Part shown: in pieces, positions 10,746 to 22,505 of the stretch
Position numbering within the stretch: the stretch's first letter is position 1
How the letters are laid out: every line of letters begins with the position of its first letter
NCBI GenBank assembly: GCA_011799875.1
Contig: CM022298.1
Span: 195,755,452-195,819,451, forward strand
DNA length: 64,000 bases
Reading direction: 5' to 3'
Origin: Thinopyrum elongatum
Lineage: Eukaryota > Streptophyta > Magnoliopsida > Poales > Poaceae
Translations under genes and position numbers: made by a program
Notes under the pieces: generated by a model
Told to the model about the DNA's origin: nothing
The model's database searches: none
The model's input: the letters and a program-made list of their open reading frames with translations, nothing else

Positions 10746-11713
10746 CGCGTGATATGTTGGGAGTTTGGCTTAGTTGGTTTGACAGACAGAGCGAGAGAAA
10801 GATGTAAAATGTGTGAATGTGTAGTGGAAGTACTATTGGAGGGCCTGAGAGAAATTGTGTATGTAAATCCTATGTTTCTATTTACTTTGCATATTAGCTT
10901 TGTCTCAAGCCAAACCTTCTAAACTTAAACCTAGTTTATACATACAAAAACAATGACAACCACAATACCAAGTAAATACGATTAGAATCATCATTCAATA
11001 TATTTTCATACAATATATCTTACTATTATTGCAAAAGTTCTTATACACCGGACGAGATTCATGCAAACACAGCAGATTTTCATTACATTTCGAACTTTTA
11101 GGACAAAAAAAGAAAAGAAACCTGACCCTAAACCTATCTACGGTGGAGACCGACGTCCACTTTCTTATGTACTTCCACATCGGCGACGACGTCCTCCATC
11201 TATTATCTCCATGAACGGCGGTGGGGTTCAAGACCCATGAAGTGAAGGTGCGTTCTCCGGCGAGGAAGAGTAGAACAGGAGACATACTGGCCCACTTGGC
11301 ACACCATGCCCTGCCGCCTCCCATGCCCTACTCATCCTGAAAGGAGTCCCCGACCTCAGTGGTGCCGGTGGACGTGTGGTCGATGATGATGGACGTGGAT
11401 GGTACGTCGCTGTTCACCTGCCACATGCGCCATCGAACGTTGGATATCAACACGTAGGACGTGTGGCTAGCGGTGCTCTCGTCATCGACCGCCGGCGCGG
11501 CTGCGTCGGCGTCCGGCTATGCCGGCATTGCATTGCGAGTGGCGAGTTGAGCAAGGGAAGCGACCTCGAGCTTCATCCCCGAAGACAAGCTCTCCCGCAG
11601 AGCATTCTCGCTCACGGTCATGGTGGATGTGGTGCCAGGGAGGAGGATGTGCTCTGGTGTGGAGTTTAGCTGGGTGTAGCCGCTTTAAGTAGCACATTCC
11701 GGTGAGGCCAAGC
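10746..11713. other. unassigned left flank of the Copia insertion
   Basis: AT-rich sequence to about 11110, then GC-rich to 11713. Open frames on both strands (for example minus 11324-10995) have no recognisable domain. It is the original left neighbour of the Copia insertion and continues at 13451 once the LTR is removed. I cannot name it; a captured gene fragment or an old DNA transposon are both possible. Confidence 0.35.
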
Positions 11714-13445
11714 TGTTGGGGAACGTAGTAGTAAATCAAAAAAATTTCCTACGCATCACCAAGATCAATCTATGGAGAGACTAGCAACGAGAGAGAGAGG
11801 AGTGCATCTTCATACCCTTGAAGATCGCGATGCGGAAGCGTTGCAAGAATGCGGTTGGAGGAGTCGTACACGCAGCGATTCAGATCGCGGCCGATTCCGA
11901 TCTAAGCACCGAACAACGGTGCCTCCATGTTCAACACACGTGCAGCCCGGTGACGTCTCCCGCACCTTGATCCAGCAAGGAGGAGGGAGAGGTTGGGGAA
12001 GACAGCTCCAGCAGCACGACGGCGTGGTGGTGGAACTTGCAGTTCTCCGGCAGGGCTTCGCCAAGCTCAAACGGAGGAGGAGGAGGTGTTGGAGAGGGGG
12101 GAGGGCTGCGCCAGGGATCAGGTGCTGCTGCCCTCCCACCCCCCTCTATTTATAGGGAGAAGGGGAGAGGGGGCCGGCCCCCTTAGATCCCATCTAAGGG
12201 GAGGGGCGGCGGCCAGGGGGAGAAACTTACCCCCCAAGCCAGGTGGGAGGCGCCCCACCCCTAGGGTTTCCAACCCTAGGCGCCTTGGGCCCCTTGGGGG
12301 GGGGGGGGCGCACCAGCCCACCAGGGGCTGGTTCCCTCCCTTGCTCAGCCCACTTGGCCCACCGAGGCAGGTGGCCCCACCCGGTGGACCCACGGACACC
12401 TTCCGGTGGTCCCGGTACAATACCGATAACCCCCGAAACCATTTCGGTGACTGAAACTGGACTTCCCATATATAATTCTTCACCTCCGGACCATTCCGGA
12501 ACTCCTCGTGACGTCCGGGATCTCATCCGGGACTACGAACAACATTCGGTAACCACATACCATTTCCCATAACAACCCTAGCGTCACCGAACCTTAAGTG
12601 TGTAGACCCTACGGGTTCGGGAACCATGCAGACATGACCGAGACATCTCTCCGGCCAATAACCAACAGTGGGATCTAGATACCCATGTTGGCTCCCACAT
12701 GTTCCACGATGATCTCATCGGATGAACCACGATGTCGAGGATTCAATCAATCCCGTATACAAATCCCTTTGTCTACCGGTTTGATACTTGCCCGAGATTC
12801 GATCGTCGGTATCCCTATACCTTGTTCAATCTCGTTACCGGCAAGTCTCTTTACTCGTTCCGTAACGCATGATCCCGTGGCTAACTCTTTAGTCACATTG
12901 AGCTCATTATGATGATGCATTACCGAGTGGGCCTAGAGATACCTCTCCGTCATACGGAGTGACAAATCCCAGTCTCGATTCGTGCCAACCCAACAGACAC
13001 TTTCGGAGATGCCTGTAGTGCACCTTTATGGTCACCCAGTTATGTTGTGACGTTTGATACACCCAAATCATTCCTACGGTATCCGGGAGTTGCACAATCT
13101 CATGGTCTAACGAAATGATACTTGACATTAGAAAAGCTTTAGCAGACGAACTACACGATCTAGTGCTATGCTTAGGATTGGGTCTAGTCCATCACATCAT
13201 TCTCCTAATGATGTGATCCCGTTATCAACGACATCCAATGTCCATGGTCAGGAAACCGTAACCATCTGTTGATCAACGAGCTAGTCAACTAGAGGCTCAC
13301 TAGGGATATGTTGTGGTCTATGTATTCACACATGTATTACGATTTCTGGATAACACAATTATAGCATGAACAATAGACAATTATTATGAACAAGGAAATA
13401 TAATAATAACCACTTTATTATTGCCTCTAGGTCATATTTCCAACA
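11714..13445 (-). mobile_element. solo LTR of an Angela/BARE1-type Copia element
   Basis: 1732 bp, read on the minus strand from TGTTGGAAATATGACC (13445) to CTACGTTCCCCAACA (11714). The 5-bp repeats CAAGC at 11709-11713 and 13446-13450 match exactly, so this is a complete insertion site with a single LTR. Its TATA box (minus TATAAATA, 12147-12154) and the short perfect inverted ends TGTTGG/CCAACA are intact. A second copy at 19446-21173 belongs to the adjoining truncated element. About 45 differences separate the two, counted by eye. Confidence 0.95.
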
Positions 13446-14776
13446 CAAGCGTCCGGGTGCGTCAATGAGTCACCGGAGTTGGTTCCTCGGGCGGCGAGCC
13501 TGCTTAATGACGGCATACGGATGGACGGCATGAATGCAGGCAGCTGGCGCCAGCTGGGAACACACGCGGGTGAGGGACGAGGGATTTTTGTGGGCTAGGG
13601 TATTCAGCTGTGGGCATGGCAATGTTGGCGATGCCCTTTGCTAACATGCAATCCCACATGTCATTGAAAAAGCAAGACGACTCGCGTTCCCTTGGGTCAG
13701 CAGCATGCCGGACCGACCGTCACGGGGTGCGACTTGAACGCGACAGGGGTGCTGTCAGTGTACTGCCTTTTCATTTCGAACTTGTAAACCGAACACTTGT
13801 ACTAGAGCGTAACATCGAAAGCATATATGAAGTTGGCACCTGACCTATAGCCAGCCTAGTAGCCCACATGTACAATAGTTATTCATACTAGCATAAGTAC
13901 CATTATAATAAGTGTACCGCCCTTTACTTTTCAACTCGTGAAGCATAACACTTGATTAAGTAGCCGGATGATGTGTGTTGCCTGTCTTTGAATGGCTTTG
14001 AGGTGTGCTAATTGAGGTGTCCGGCTGTTTTAAGGAATAATTGAGGTGTGCCCAGTCCGTTCCCGCATTTAGGAGTCCAACTTATCATGTTCCGGCTGTA
14101 GTAACTATACGACCAAGGCGGAGGAAAAAAAAGAGAGCTTCATGTTTATTTGCTAATTAATATCATTGCATGCAATGAACTGACCACTGCATGTCGTGTT
14201 AGGTAGTCTCAAGTCATTAAAAACATACACGCCTCACGTCTCTTATTGGTTGATTCCTTTACTCATGTCAAAACACAAGAAACGAAGTGGAAGTTAATGC
14301 ACCATGCCTAAGTGTTTTGGGATTAATTTGGATATCGTAAGATAACTTATGCATCGGTACAAAGGGAGTACGTAAGTAGCTTGGAAAAATAATAGTTACC
14401 TAGGTCGGTTTTGTGAGTCGTCCAAATATAATCATGTGCCTTTGCTTCTTTCTCATTCCTCTCCAACCCTCTTCTCCATTGATCATGCCGCCCTCCGATC
14501 GACTCCAGCCTCCCGCATGCCTTACCTGAACATTCCGCCGAGTGTCATTCGCATGTGGGCCTAGACCATGCCTATATTTTCCAAAGTTGTAATTTGTCCG
14601 GCATGCATACGGACAAACAGTTCGTTTAAAGTTTTGTGTTGCCTACACTACGTGTCGCTTCCCATCTTAGTTTTGACAGCCCATTTGGTTCATGACCCGA
14701 CACATCTTGACGAGATCGATAGATGTTGAGAGATCGAGTGCATGTCGTGCAAGGAGAAAGAGGTTTGGTGTGTTTC
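13446..14776. other. unassigned right flank of the Copia insertion, copy 1
   Basis: GC-rich to about 13800, then AT-rich. No recognisable coding region. The segment ending TACAAAGGGAGTAC near 14372 resembles the end of a Stowaway/mariner-type MITE, but the matching other end was not found. Everything here is repeated at 21174-22505. Confidence 0.4.
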
Positions 14777-15017
14777 TGATACGTCTCCATCGTATCTATA
14801 ATTTATGAAGTATTCATGCCATGTTTACAATAATTCTATATGGTTTTGGTATGATTTGAATGGAACTAACCCGGGACTGACGCTGTTTTCAGTAGAACTA
14901 CCATGGTGTTGTTTTTTGTGCAGAAATAAAAGTTCTCCAAATGCAATGAAACTTTTTGATGATTTTTTTGGAACAAAAGAGGCACTAGAAGCTTTGTGGG
15001 AGGACCATAAGGTGAAC
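14777..15017 (+). mobile_element. LTR fragment of element G (duplicated piece)
   Basis: Starts TGATACGTCTCC and equals the first 241 bp of the element G 5' LTR at 22506-22746 apart from three substitutions. It ends at the duplication breakpoint. Its presence shows that G was already inserted when the duplication happened. Confidence 0.9.
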
Positions 15018-18000
15018 GATCTATCTCTATAGATCTTGATGCCTAATATGTAAGCAGCTTCTCCAAGGTCCTTCATTGAAAAACACTTATTCAAGTAGGC
15101 CTTTATGCTTTCCAAGAATTCTATATCATTTCCCATTAATAGTATGTCATCCACATATAATATGAGAAATGCTACAGAGCTCCCACTCACTTTCTTGTAA
15201 ACACAGGCTTCTCCATAAGTCTGTGTAAACCCAAACGCTTTGATCATCTCATCAAAGCGAATGTTCCAACTCCGAGATGCTTGCACCAGCCCATAGATTG
15301 AGCGCTGGAGCTTGCATACCTTGTCAGCATTATTAGGATCGACAAAACCTTCCGGCTGCATCATATACAACTCTTCCTTAAGGAAACCATTAAGGAATGC
15401 CGTTTTGACGTCCATTTGCCATATCTCATAATCATAGTATGCGGCAATTGCTAACATGATTCTGACGGACTTCAGCTTCGCTACGGGTGAGAAGGTCTCA
15501 TCGTAGTCAACCCCTTGAACTTGTCGATAACCCTTAGCGACAAGTCGAGCCTTATAGATGGTCACATTACCATCCGCATCTGTCTTCTTCTTAAAGATCC
15601 ATTTGTTCTCTATGGCTTGCCGATCATCGGGCAAGTCTGTCAAAGTCCATACTTCGTTTTCATACATGGATCCTATCTCGGATTTCATGGCTTCTAGCCA
15701 TTTGTTGGAATCCGGGCCCACCATTGCTTCTTCATAGTTCGAAGGTTCACCGTTGTCTAACAACATGACTTCCAGGACAGGGTTGCCGTACCACTCTAGT
15801 GCGGAACGTGTCCTCGTGGACCTACGAAGTTCAGTAGCAACTTGATCCGAAGTTTCATGATCATCATCATTAACTTCCTCTCTAGTCGGTGCAGGCACCA
15901 CAGAAACATCTTCCTGAGCTGCGCTACTCTCCGGTTCAAGAGGGGGTACCTCATCAAGTTCTACTTTCCTCCCACTTACTTCTTTCGAGAGAAACTCTTT
16001 CTCGAGAAAGGATCCATTCTTGGCAACAAAGATCTTGCCTTCGGATCTAAGGTAGAAGGTATACCCAATAGTTTCCTTAGGGTATCCTATGAAGACGCAT
16101 TTTTCCGATTTGGGTTCGAGCTTTTCAGGTTGAAGTTTCTTGACATAAGCATCGCATCCCCAAACTTTCAGAAACGACAGCTTAGGTTTCTTCCCAAACC
16201 ATAATTCATACGGTGTCGTCTCAACGGATTTCGACGGAGCCCTATTTAAAGTGAATGCGGCAGTCTCTAAAGCATAACCCCAAAATGATAGCGGTAGATC
16301 GGTAAGAGACATCATAGATCGCACCATATCCAATAGAGTGCGATTACGATGTTCGGACACACCATTATGCTGAGGTGTTCCAGGCGGCGTGAGTTGTGAA
16401 ACAATTCCACATTTCCTTAAGTGCGTGCCAAACTCGTGACTCAAATATTCCCCTCCATGATCTGATCGTAAGAACTTTATTTTCCTGTCACGTTGATTCT
16501 CAACCTCACTCTGAAATTCCTTGAACTTTTCAAAGGTCTCAGACTTGTGTTTCATTAAGTAGACATACCCATATCTACTTAAGTCATCAGTGAGGGTGAG
16601 AACATAACGATAACCACCGCGAGCCTCAACGCTCATTGGACCGCACACATCAGTATGCATGATTTCCAATAAGTTGGTTGCTCGCTCCATTGTTCCGGAG
16701 AACGGAGTCTTGGTCATCTTGCCCATGAGGCATGGTTCGCACGTGTCAAATGATTCATAATCAAGAGACTCCAAAATTCCATCTGCATGGAGTTTCTTCA
16801 TGCGTTTGACACCAATGTGACCAAGGCGGCAGTGCCACAAGTATGTGGGACTATCACTATCAACCTTACATCTTTTGGCATTCACACTATGAATATGTGT
16901 AACATCACATTCGAGATTCAATAAAAATAAACCATTGACCAGCGGGGCATGACCATAAAACATATCTCTCATATAAATAGAACAACCATTATTCTCGGAT
17001 TTAAATGAGTAGCCATCTCGCATCAAACGAGATCCTGATACAATGTTCATGCTTAAAGCTGGTACTAAATAACAATTATTGAGGTTTAAAACTAATCCCG
17101 AAGGTAGATGTAGAGGTAGCGTGCCGACGGCGATCACATCGACCTTGGAACCATTCCTGACGCGCATCGTCACCTCGTCCTTCGCCAGTCTCCGCTTATT
17201 CCGCAGCTCCTGTTTTGAGTTACAAATATGAGCAACCGCACCGGTATCAAATACCCAGGAGCTACGACGAGCGCTGGTAAGGTACACATCAATAACATGT
17301 ATATCACATATACCTTTGGTATTGCCGGCCTTCTTATCCGCTAAGTACTTGGGGCAGTTCCGCTTCCAGTGACCGTTTCCCTTGCAATAAAAGCATTCAG
17401 TCTCAGGCTTGGGTCCATTCTTTGGCTTCTTCCCGGTAGCTTGCTTACCGGGCGTGGCAACTCCCTTGCCGTCCTTCTTGAAGTTCTTTTTACCCTTGCC
17501 TTTCTTGAACTTAGTGGTTTTATTCACCATCAACACTTGATGTTCCTTTTTGATCTCCACCTCCGCTGATTTCAGCATTGAATATATCTCAGGAATGGTT
17601 TTCTCCATCCCCTGCATATTGAAGTTCATCACAAAGCTCTTGTAGCTGGGTGGAAGCGACTGAAGGATTCTGTCAACGACCGCGTCATCCGGGAGATTAA
17701 CTCCCAGCTGAGACAAGCGGTTGTGCAACCCAGACATTTTGAGTATATGCTCGCTGACAGAACTATTCTCCTCCATCTTACAACTATAGAACTTGTCGGA
17801 GACTTCATATCTCTCGACCCCGGCATGAGCTTGGAAAATTATTTTCAGCTCTTGGAACATCTCATATGCTCCGTGTTGCTCAAAACGCTTTTGGAGCCCC
17901 GGTTCTAAGCTGTAAAGCATGCCGCACTGAACCAGGGAGTAATCATCACTACGCGACTGCCAGGCATTCATAACGTCTTGAGTTGCTGGGAAAACAGGTG

Positions 18001-18157
18001 CGTCACCTAGCGGTGCTTCAAGGACATATGCTTTCTTGGCAGCTATGAGGATGATCCTCAAGTTACGGACCCAGTCCGTATAGTTGCTACCATCATCTTT
18101 CAGCTTGGTTTTCTCTAGGAACGCATTGAAGTTGAGGGCAATATTAGCGTGGGCCAT
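14825..18157 (-). CDS. Copia gag-pol polyprotein, open through reverse transcriptase, with chimeric C-terminus
   Basis: A single 1110-codon frame. Gag occupies roughly residues 1-300 (start MAHANIALNFNAFLEK), with a CX2CX4HX4C zinc knuckle CFYCKGNGHWKRNC. The protease motif is WVFDTGAVAHICNS. Integrase has the HHCC finger (WHCRLGHIG then CEPCLMGKMT), catalytic DVCGPMS/TDDLSRYG and a downstream glutamate in NGVSEHRNRTL. Reverse transcriptase runs from EVWTLTDLPDD through DVKTAFLNG to LYVDDILLMGND and KDLGEAAYILGIK. The start is the first ATG of the family-typical gag. The last 63 residues, from FTLWSSHKAS, are encoded by antisense element-G LTR, not Copia. RNase H is lost, so the product cannot complete replication. 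Two unusual residues (GLVQASRSW, SEHRN) may be disabling; this is inferred from family consensus. Confidence 0.95.
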   Translation of the reverse strand: MAHANIALNFNAFLEKTKLKDDGSNYTDWVRNLRIILIAAKKAYVLEAPLGDAPVFPATQDVMNAWQSRSDDYSLVQCGMLYSLEPGLQKRFEQHGAYEMFQELKIIFQAHAGVERYEVSDKFYSCKMEENSSVSEHILKMSGLHNRLSQLGVNLPDDAVVDRILQSLPPSYKSFVMNFNMQGMEKTIPEIYSMLKSAEVEIKKEHQVLMVNKTTKFKKGKGKKNFKKDGKGVATPGKQATGKKPKNGPKPETECFYCKGNGHWKRNCPKYLADKKAGNTKGICDIHVIDVYLTSARRSSWVFDTGAVAHICNSKQELRNKRRLAKDEVTMRVRNGSKVDVIAVGTLPLHLPSGLVLNLNNCYLVPALSMNIVSGSRLMRDGYSFKSENNGCSIYMRDMFYGHAPLVNGLFLLNLECDVTHIHSVNAKRCKVDSDSPTYLWHCRLGHIGVKRMKKLHADGILESLDYESFDTCEPCLMGKMTKTPFSGTMERATNLLEIMHTDVCGPMSVEARGGYRYVLTLTDDLSRYGYVYLMKHKSETFEKFKEFQSEVENQRDRKIKFLRSDHGGEYLSHEFGTHLRKCGIVSQLTPPGTPQHNGVSEHRNRTLLDMVRSMMSLTDLPLSFWGYALETAAFTLNRAPSKSVETTPYELWFGKKPKLSFLKVWGCDAYVKKLQPEKLEPKSEKCVFIGYPKETIGYTFYLRSEGKIFVAKNGSFLEKEFLSKEVSGRKVELDEVPPLEPESSAAQEDVSVVPAPTREEVNDDDHETSDQVATELRRSTRTRSALEWYGNPVLEVMLLDNGEPSNYEEAMVGPDSNKWLEAMKSEIGSMYENEVWTLTDLPDDRQAIENKWIFKKKTDADGNVTIYKARLVAKGYRQVQGVDYDETFSPVAKLKSVRIMLAIAAYYDYEIWQMDVKTAFLNGFLKEELYMMQPEGFVDPNNADKVCKLQRSIYGLVQASRSWNIRFDEMIKAFGFTQTYGEACVYKKVSGSSVAFLILYVDDILLMGNDIEFLESIKAYLNKCFSMKDLGEAAYILGIKIYRDRSFTLWSSHKASSASFVPKKSSKSFIAFGELLFLHKKQHHGSSTENSVSPGLVPFKSYQNHIELL

Positions 18158-19428
18158 TTGATCTACAAGACATATTGTAAAGATTTTAGACTAAGTTCAT
18201 GATAATTAAGTTCATCTAATCAAATTATTCAATGAACTCCCACTCAGATAGACATCCTTCTAGTCATCTAAGTGATACATGATCCGAATCGACTAGGCCG
18301 TGTCCGATCATCACGTGAGATGGACTAGTCATCAACGGTGAACATCTCTATGTTGATCGTATCTTCTATACGACTCATGTTCGACCTTTCGGTCTTCCGT
18401 GTTCCGAGGCTATGTCTGTAAATGCTAGGCTCATCAAGTCAACCTAAGTGTATTGCATGTGTAAATCTGGCTTACACCCGTTGTATTCGAACGTTAGAAT
18501 CTATCACACCCGATCATCACGTGGTGCTTCGAAACAACGAACCTTCGCAACGGTGCACAGTTAGGGGGAACACTTTCTTGAAATTTTAGCGAGGGATCAA
18601 CTTATTTACGCTACCGTCGTTCTAAGCAAATAAGATGTAAACATGATAAACATCACATGCAAATCATAAAGTGACATGATATGGCCAATATCATTTTGCT
18701 CCTTTTGATCTCCATCTTCGGGGCACCATGATCATCATCGTCACCGGCATGACACCATGATCTCCATCATCATGATCTCCATCATCGTGTCTTCATGAAG
18801 TTGCCTCGCCAACTATTACTTCTACTACTATGGCTAACGGTTAGCAATAAAGTAAAGTAATTACATGGTGTTTTTCATTGACACGAAGGTCATACAATAA
18901 ATTAAGACAACTCCTATGGCTCCTGCCGGTTGTCATACTCATCGACATGCAAGTCGTGATTCCTATTACAAGAACATGATCAATCTCATACATCACATAT
19001 ATCATTCATCACATCCTTTTGGCCATATCACATCACACGGCATATGCTGCAAGAACAAGTTAGAAGTCCTCTAATTGTTGTTGCAAATTTTTTTACGTGG
19101 CTGCTATAGGTTTCTAGCAAGAACGTTTCTTACCTACGCCACAACCACAACATGATATGCCAATTTCTATTTACCCTTCATAAGGACCCTTTTCATCGAA
19201 TCCGATCCGACTAAAGTGGAAGAGACAGACACCCGCTAGCCACCTTATGCAACTAGTGCATGTCAGTCGGTGGAACCTTGTCTCACGTAAGCGTACGTGT
19301 AAGGTCGGTTCGGGCCGCTTCATCCCACGATGCCGCCGAATCAAGATAAGACTAGTAAGGCAAGTAAATTGACCAAATCGACGCCCACAACAACTTGTGT
19401 TCTACTCGTGCAAGAAACTACGCATAGA
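18158..19428 (-). other. untranslated leader of the Copia element
   Basis: About 1.27 kb between the primer binding site and the gag start. A long leader is usual for BARE1/Angela elements and carries packaging and dimerisation signals. No open frame of note. Repeated ATCATCATG-type triplets occur near 18720-18790. Confidence 0.7.
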
Positions 19429-19444
19429 CCTAGCTCTTATACCA
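19429..19444 (-). other. primer binding site, initiator-Met tRNA type
   Basis: The minus strand reads TGGTATAAGAGCTAGG one base after the LTR end CCCCAACA. TGGTATCAGAGC is the usual match to the 3' end of initiator tRNA-Met; one base differs. Confidence 0.85.
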
Positions 19445-19445
19445 C

Positions 19446-21173
19446 TGTTGGGGAACGTAGTAGTAAATCAAAAAAATTTCCTACGCATCACCAAGATCAA
19501 TCTATGGAGAGACTAGCAACGAGAGAGAGAGGAGTGCATCTTCATACCCTTGAAGATCGCGATGCGGAAGCGTTGCAAGAACGCGGTTGGAGGAGTCGTA
19601 CACGCAGCGATTCATATCGCGGTCGATTCCGATCTAAGCACCGAACAACGGTGCCTCCGTGTTCAACGCACGTGCAGCCCGGTGATGTCTCCCGCGCCTT
19701 GATCCAGCAAGGAGGAGGGAGAGGTTGGGGAAGACAGCTCCAGCAACACGACGGCGTGGTGGTGGAACTTGAAGTTCTCCGGCAGGGCTTCGCCAAGCTC
19801 AAACGGAGGAGGAGGTGTTGGAGAGGGGGGAGGGCTGCGACAGGGATCAGGTGCTACTGCCCTCCCACCCCCCTCTATTTATAGGGAGAAGGGGAGAGGG
19901 GTCCGGCCCCCTTAGATCCCATCTAAGGGGAGGGGCGGCGGCCAGGGGGGGAAACTTACCCCCCAAGCCAGGTGGGAGGCGCCCCACCCCTAGGGTTTCC
20001 AACCCTAGGCGCCTTGGGCCCCTTGGGGGGGGGGGGCGCACCAGCCCACCAGGGGCTGGTTCCCTCCCTTGCTCAGCCCACTTGGCCCACCGGGGCAGGT
20101 GGCCCCACCCGGTGGACCCCCGGACACCTTCCGGTGGTCCCGATACAATACCGATAACCCCCAAAACCATTCCGGTGACTGAAACTGGACTTCCCATATA
20201 TAATTCTTCACATCCGGACCATTCCGGAACTCCTCGTGATGTCCGGGATCTCATCCGGGACTCCAAACAACATTCGGTAACCACATACCATTTCCCATAA
20301 CAACTCTAGCGTCACCGAACCTTAAGTGTGTAGACCCTACGAGTTCGGGAACCATGCAGACATGACCGAGACATCTCTCCGGCCAATAACCAACAGCGGG
20401 ATCTGGATACCCATGTTGGCTCCCACATGTTCCACGATGATCTCATCGGATGAACCACGATGTCGAGGATTCAATCAATCCCGTATACAATTCCCTTTGT
20501 CTACCGGTATGATACTTGCCCGAGATTCGATCGTCGGTATCCCTATACCTTGTTCAATCTCGTTACCGGCAACTCTCTTTACTCATTCCGTAACGCATGA
20601 TCCCATGGCTAACTCTTTAGTCACATTGAGCTCATTATGATGATGCATTACTGAGTGGGCCCAGAGATACCTCTCCGTCATACGGAGTGACAAATCTCAG
20701 TCTCGATTCGTGCCAACCCAACAGACACTTTCGGAGATGCCTGTAGTGCACCTTTATGGTCACCCAGTTACGTTGTGACATTTGATACACCCAAAGCATT
20801 CCTACGGTATCCGGGAGTTGCACAATCTCATGGTCTAAGGAAATGATACTTGACATTAGAAAAGCTTTAGCAGACGAACTACACGATCTAGTGCTATGCT
20901 TAGGATTGGGTCTAGTCCATCACATCATTCTCCTAATGATGTGATCCTGTTATCAACGACATCCAATGTCCATGGTCAGGAAACCGTAACCATCTGTTGA
21001 TCAACGAGCTAGTCAACTAGAGGCTCACTAGGGACATGTTGTGGTCTATGTATTCACACATGTATTACGATTTCCGGATAACACAATTATAGCATGAACA
21101 ATAGACAATTATCATGAACAAGGAAATATAATAATAACCACTTTATTATTGCCTCTAGGGCATATTTCCAACA
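19446..21173 (-). mobile_element. 5' LTR of the truncated Copia element
   Basis: 1728 bp, ends TGTTGG and CCAACA, TATA box TATAAATA on the minus strand at 19876-19883. It differs from the solo LTR at about 45 positions plus a 3-bp length change in a GGA run. The flank beyond 21173 is identical in order to that beyond 13445. Confidence 0.95.
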
Positions 21174-22505
21174 CAAGCGTCCGGGTGCGTCAATGAGTCA
21201 CCGGAGTTGGTTCCTCGGGCGGCGAGCCTGCTTAATGACGGCATACGGATGGACGGCATGAATGCAGGCAGCTGGCGCCAGCTGGGAACACACGCGGGTG
21301 AGGGACGAGGGATTTTTGTGGGCCAGGGTATTCAGCTGTGGGCATGGCAATGTTGGCGATGCCCTTTGCTAACATGCAATCCCACATGTCATTGAAAAAG
21401 CAAGACGACTCGCGTTCCCTTGGGTCAGCAGCATGCCGGACCGACCGTCACGGGGTGCGACTTGAACGCGACAGGGGTGCTGTCAGTGTACCGCCTTTTC
21501 ATTTTGAACTTGTAAACTGAACACTTGTACTAGAGCGTAACACCGAAAGCATATATGAAGTTGGCACCTGACCTATAGCCAGCCTAGTAGCCCACATGTA
21601 CAATAGTTATTCATACTAGCATAAGTACCATTATAATAAGTGTACCGCCCTTTACTTTTCAACTCGTGAAGCATAACACTTGATTAAGTAGCCGTATGAT
21701 GTGTGTTGCCTGTCTTTGAATGGCTTTGAGGTGTGCTAATTGTGGTGTCCGGCTGTTTTAAGGAATAATTGAGGTGTGCCCAGTCCGTTCCCGCATTTAG
21801 GAGTCCAACTTATCATGTTCCGGCTGTAGTAACTATACGACCAAGGCGGAGGAAAAAAAAAGAGAGCTTCATGTTTATTTGCTAATTAATATCATTGCAT
21901 GCAATGAACTGACCACTGCATGTCGTGTTAGGTAGTCTCAAGTCATTAAAAACATACACGCCTCACGTCTCTTATTGGTTGATTCCTTTACTCATGTCAA
22001 AACACAAGAAACGAAGTGGAAGTTAATGCACCATGCCTAAGTGTTTTGGGATTAATTTGGATATCGTAAGATAACTTATGCATCGGTACAAAGGGAGTAC
22101 GTAAGTAGCTTGGAAAAATAATAGTTACCTAGGTCGGTTTTATGAGTCGTCCAAATATAATCATGTGCCTTTGCTTCTTTCTCATTCCTCTCCAACCCTC
22201 TTCTCCATCGATCATGCCGCCCTCCGATCGACTCCATCCTCCCGCATGCCTCATTTGAACATTCCGTCGAGTGTCATTCGCATGTGGGCCTAGACCATGC
22301 CTATATTTTCCAAAGTTGTAATTTGTCCGGCATGCATACAGACAAACAGTTCATTTAAAGTTTTGTGTTGCCTCCACTACGTGTCGCTTCCCATCTTAGT
22401 TTTGACAGCCCATTTGGTTCATGACCCGACACATCTTGACGAGATCGATAGATGTTGAGAGATCGAGTGCATGTCGTGCAAGGAGAAAGAGGTTTGGTGT
22501 GTTTC
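21174..22505. other. unassigned right flank of the Copia insertion, copy 2
   Basis: Same sequence as 13446-14776 with about 1.3% differences. Nothing coding is recognised. Ends at the insertion point of element G. Confidence 0.45.

Larger units (their letters stand above)
11714..15017 (+). repeat. large direct duplication, copy 1
   Basis: The LTR, 1.33 kb of flank and the first 241 bp of an element-G LTR are repeated at 19446-22746 in the same order and orientation. The match stops after GGTGAAC at 15017, where Copia pol sequence begins. About 20 substitutions and one length change were counted in the 1.57 kb outside the Copia LTR. Confidence 0.93.
15018..21173 (-). mobile_element. truncated Angela/BARE1-type Copia retrotransposon
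   Basis: Minus-oriented element with 5' LTR (21173-19446), primer binding site (19444-19429), leader, and one gag-pol frame. It stops at 15018 inside pol just after reverse transcriptase. RNase H, the polypurine tract and its own 3' LTR are missing at this place; sequence of an unrelated LTR follows. The 5' side is bordered by CAAGC (21174-21178), the same target-site duplication as the solo LTR at 11714-13445, so both derive from one insertion. Confidence 0.93.

Noticed and set aside
10740..10830. Possible CACTA terminal repeat (GTGTAGTGG at about 10819)
   Set aside because: Only the minus-strand CACTACAC fits; the following bases do not match known termini, no partner end or 3-bp target-site duplication exists.
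19330..20300. Long frames on both strands in the Copia LTRs (also 11772-12572)
   Set aside because: They lie in R/U5 and GC-rich U3, change between the two LTR copies, and no Copia LTR is known to encode such proteins.
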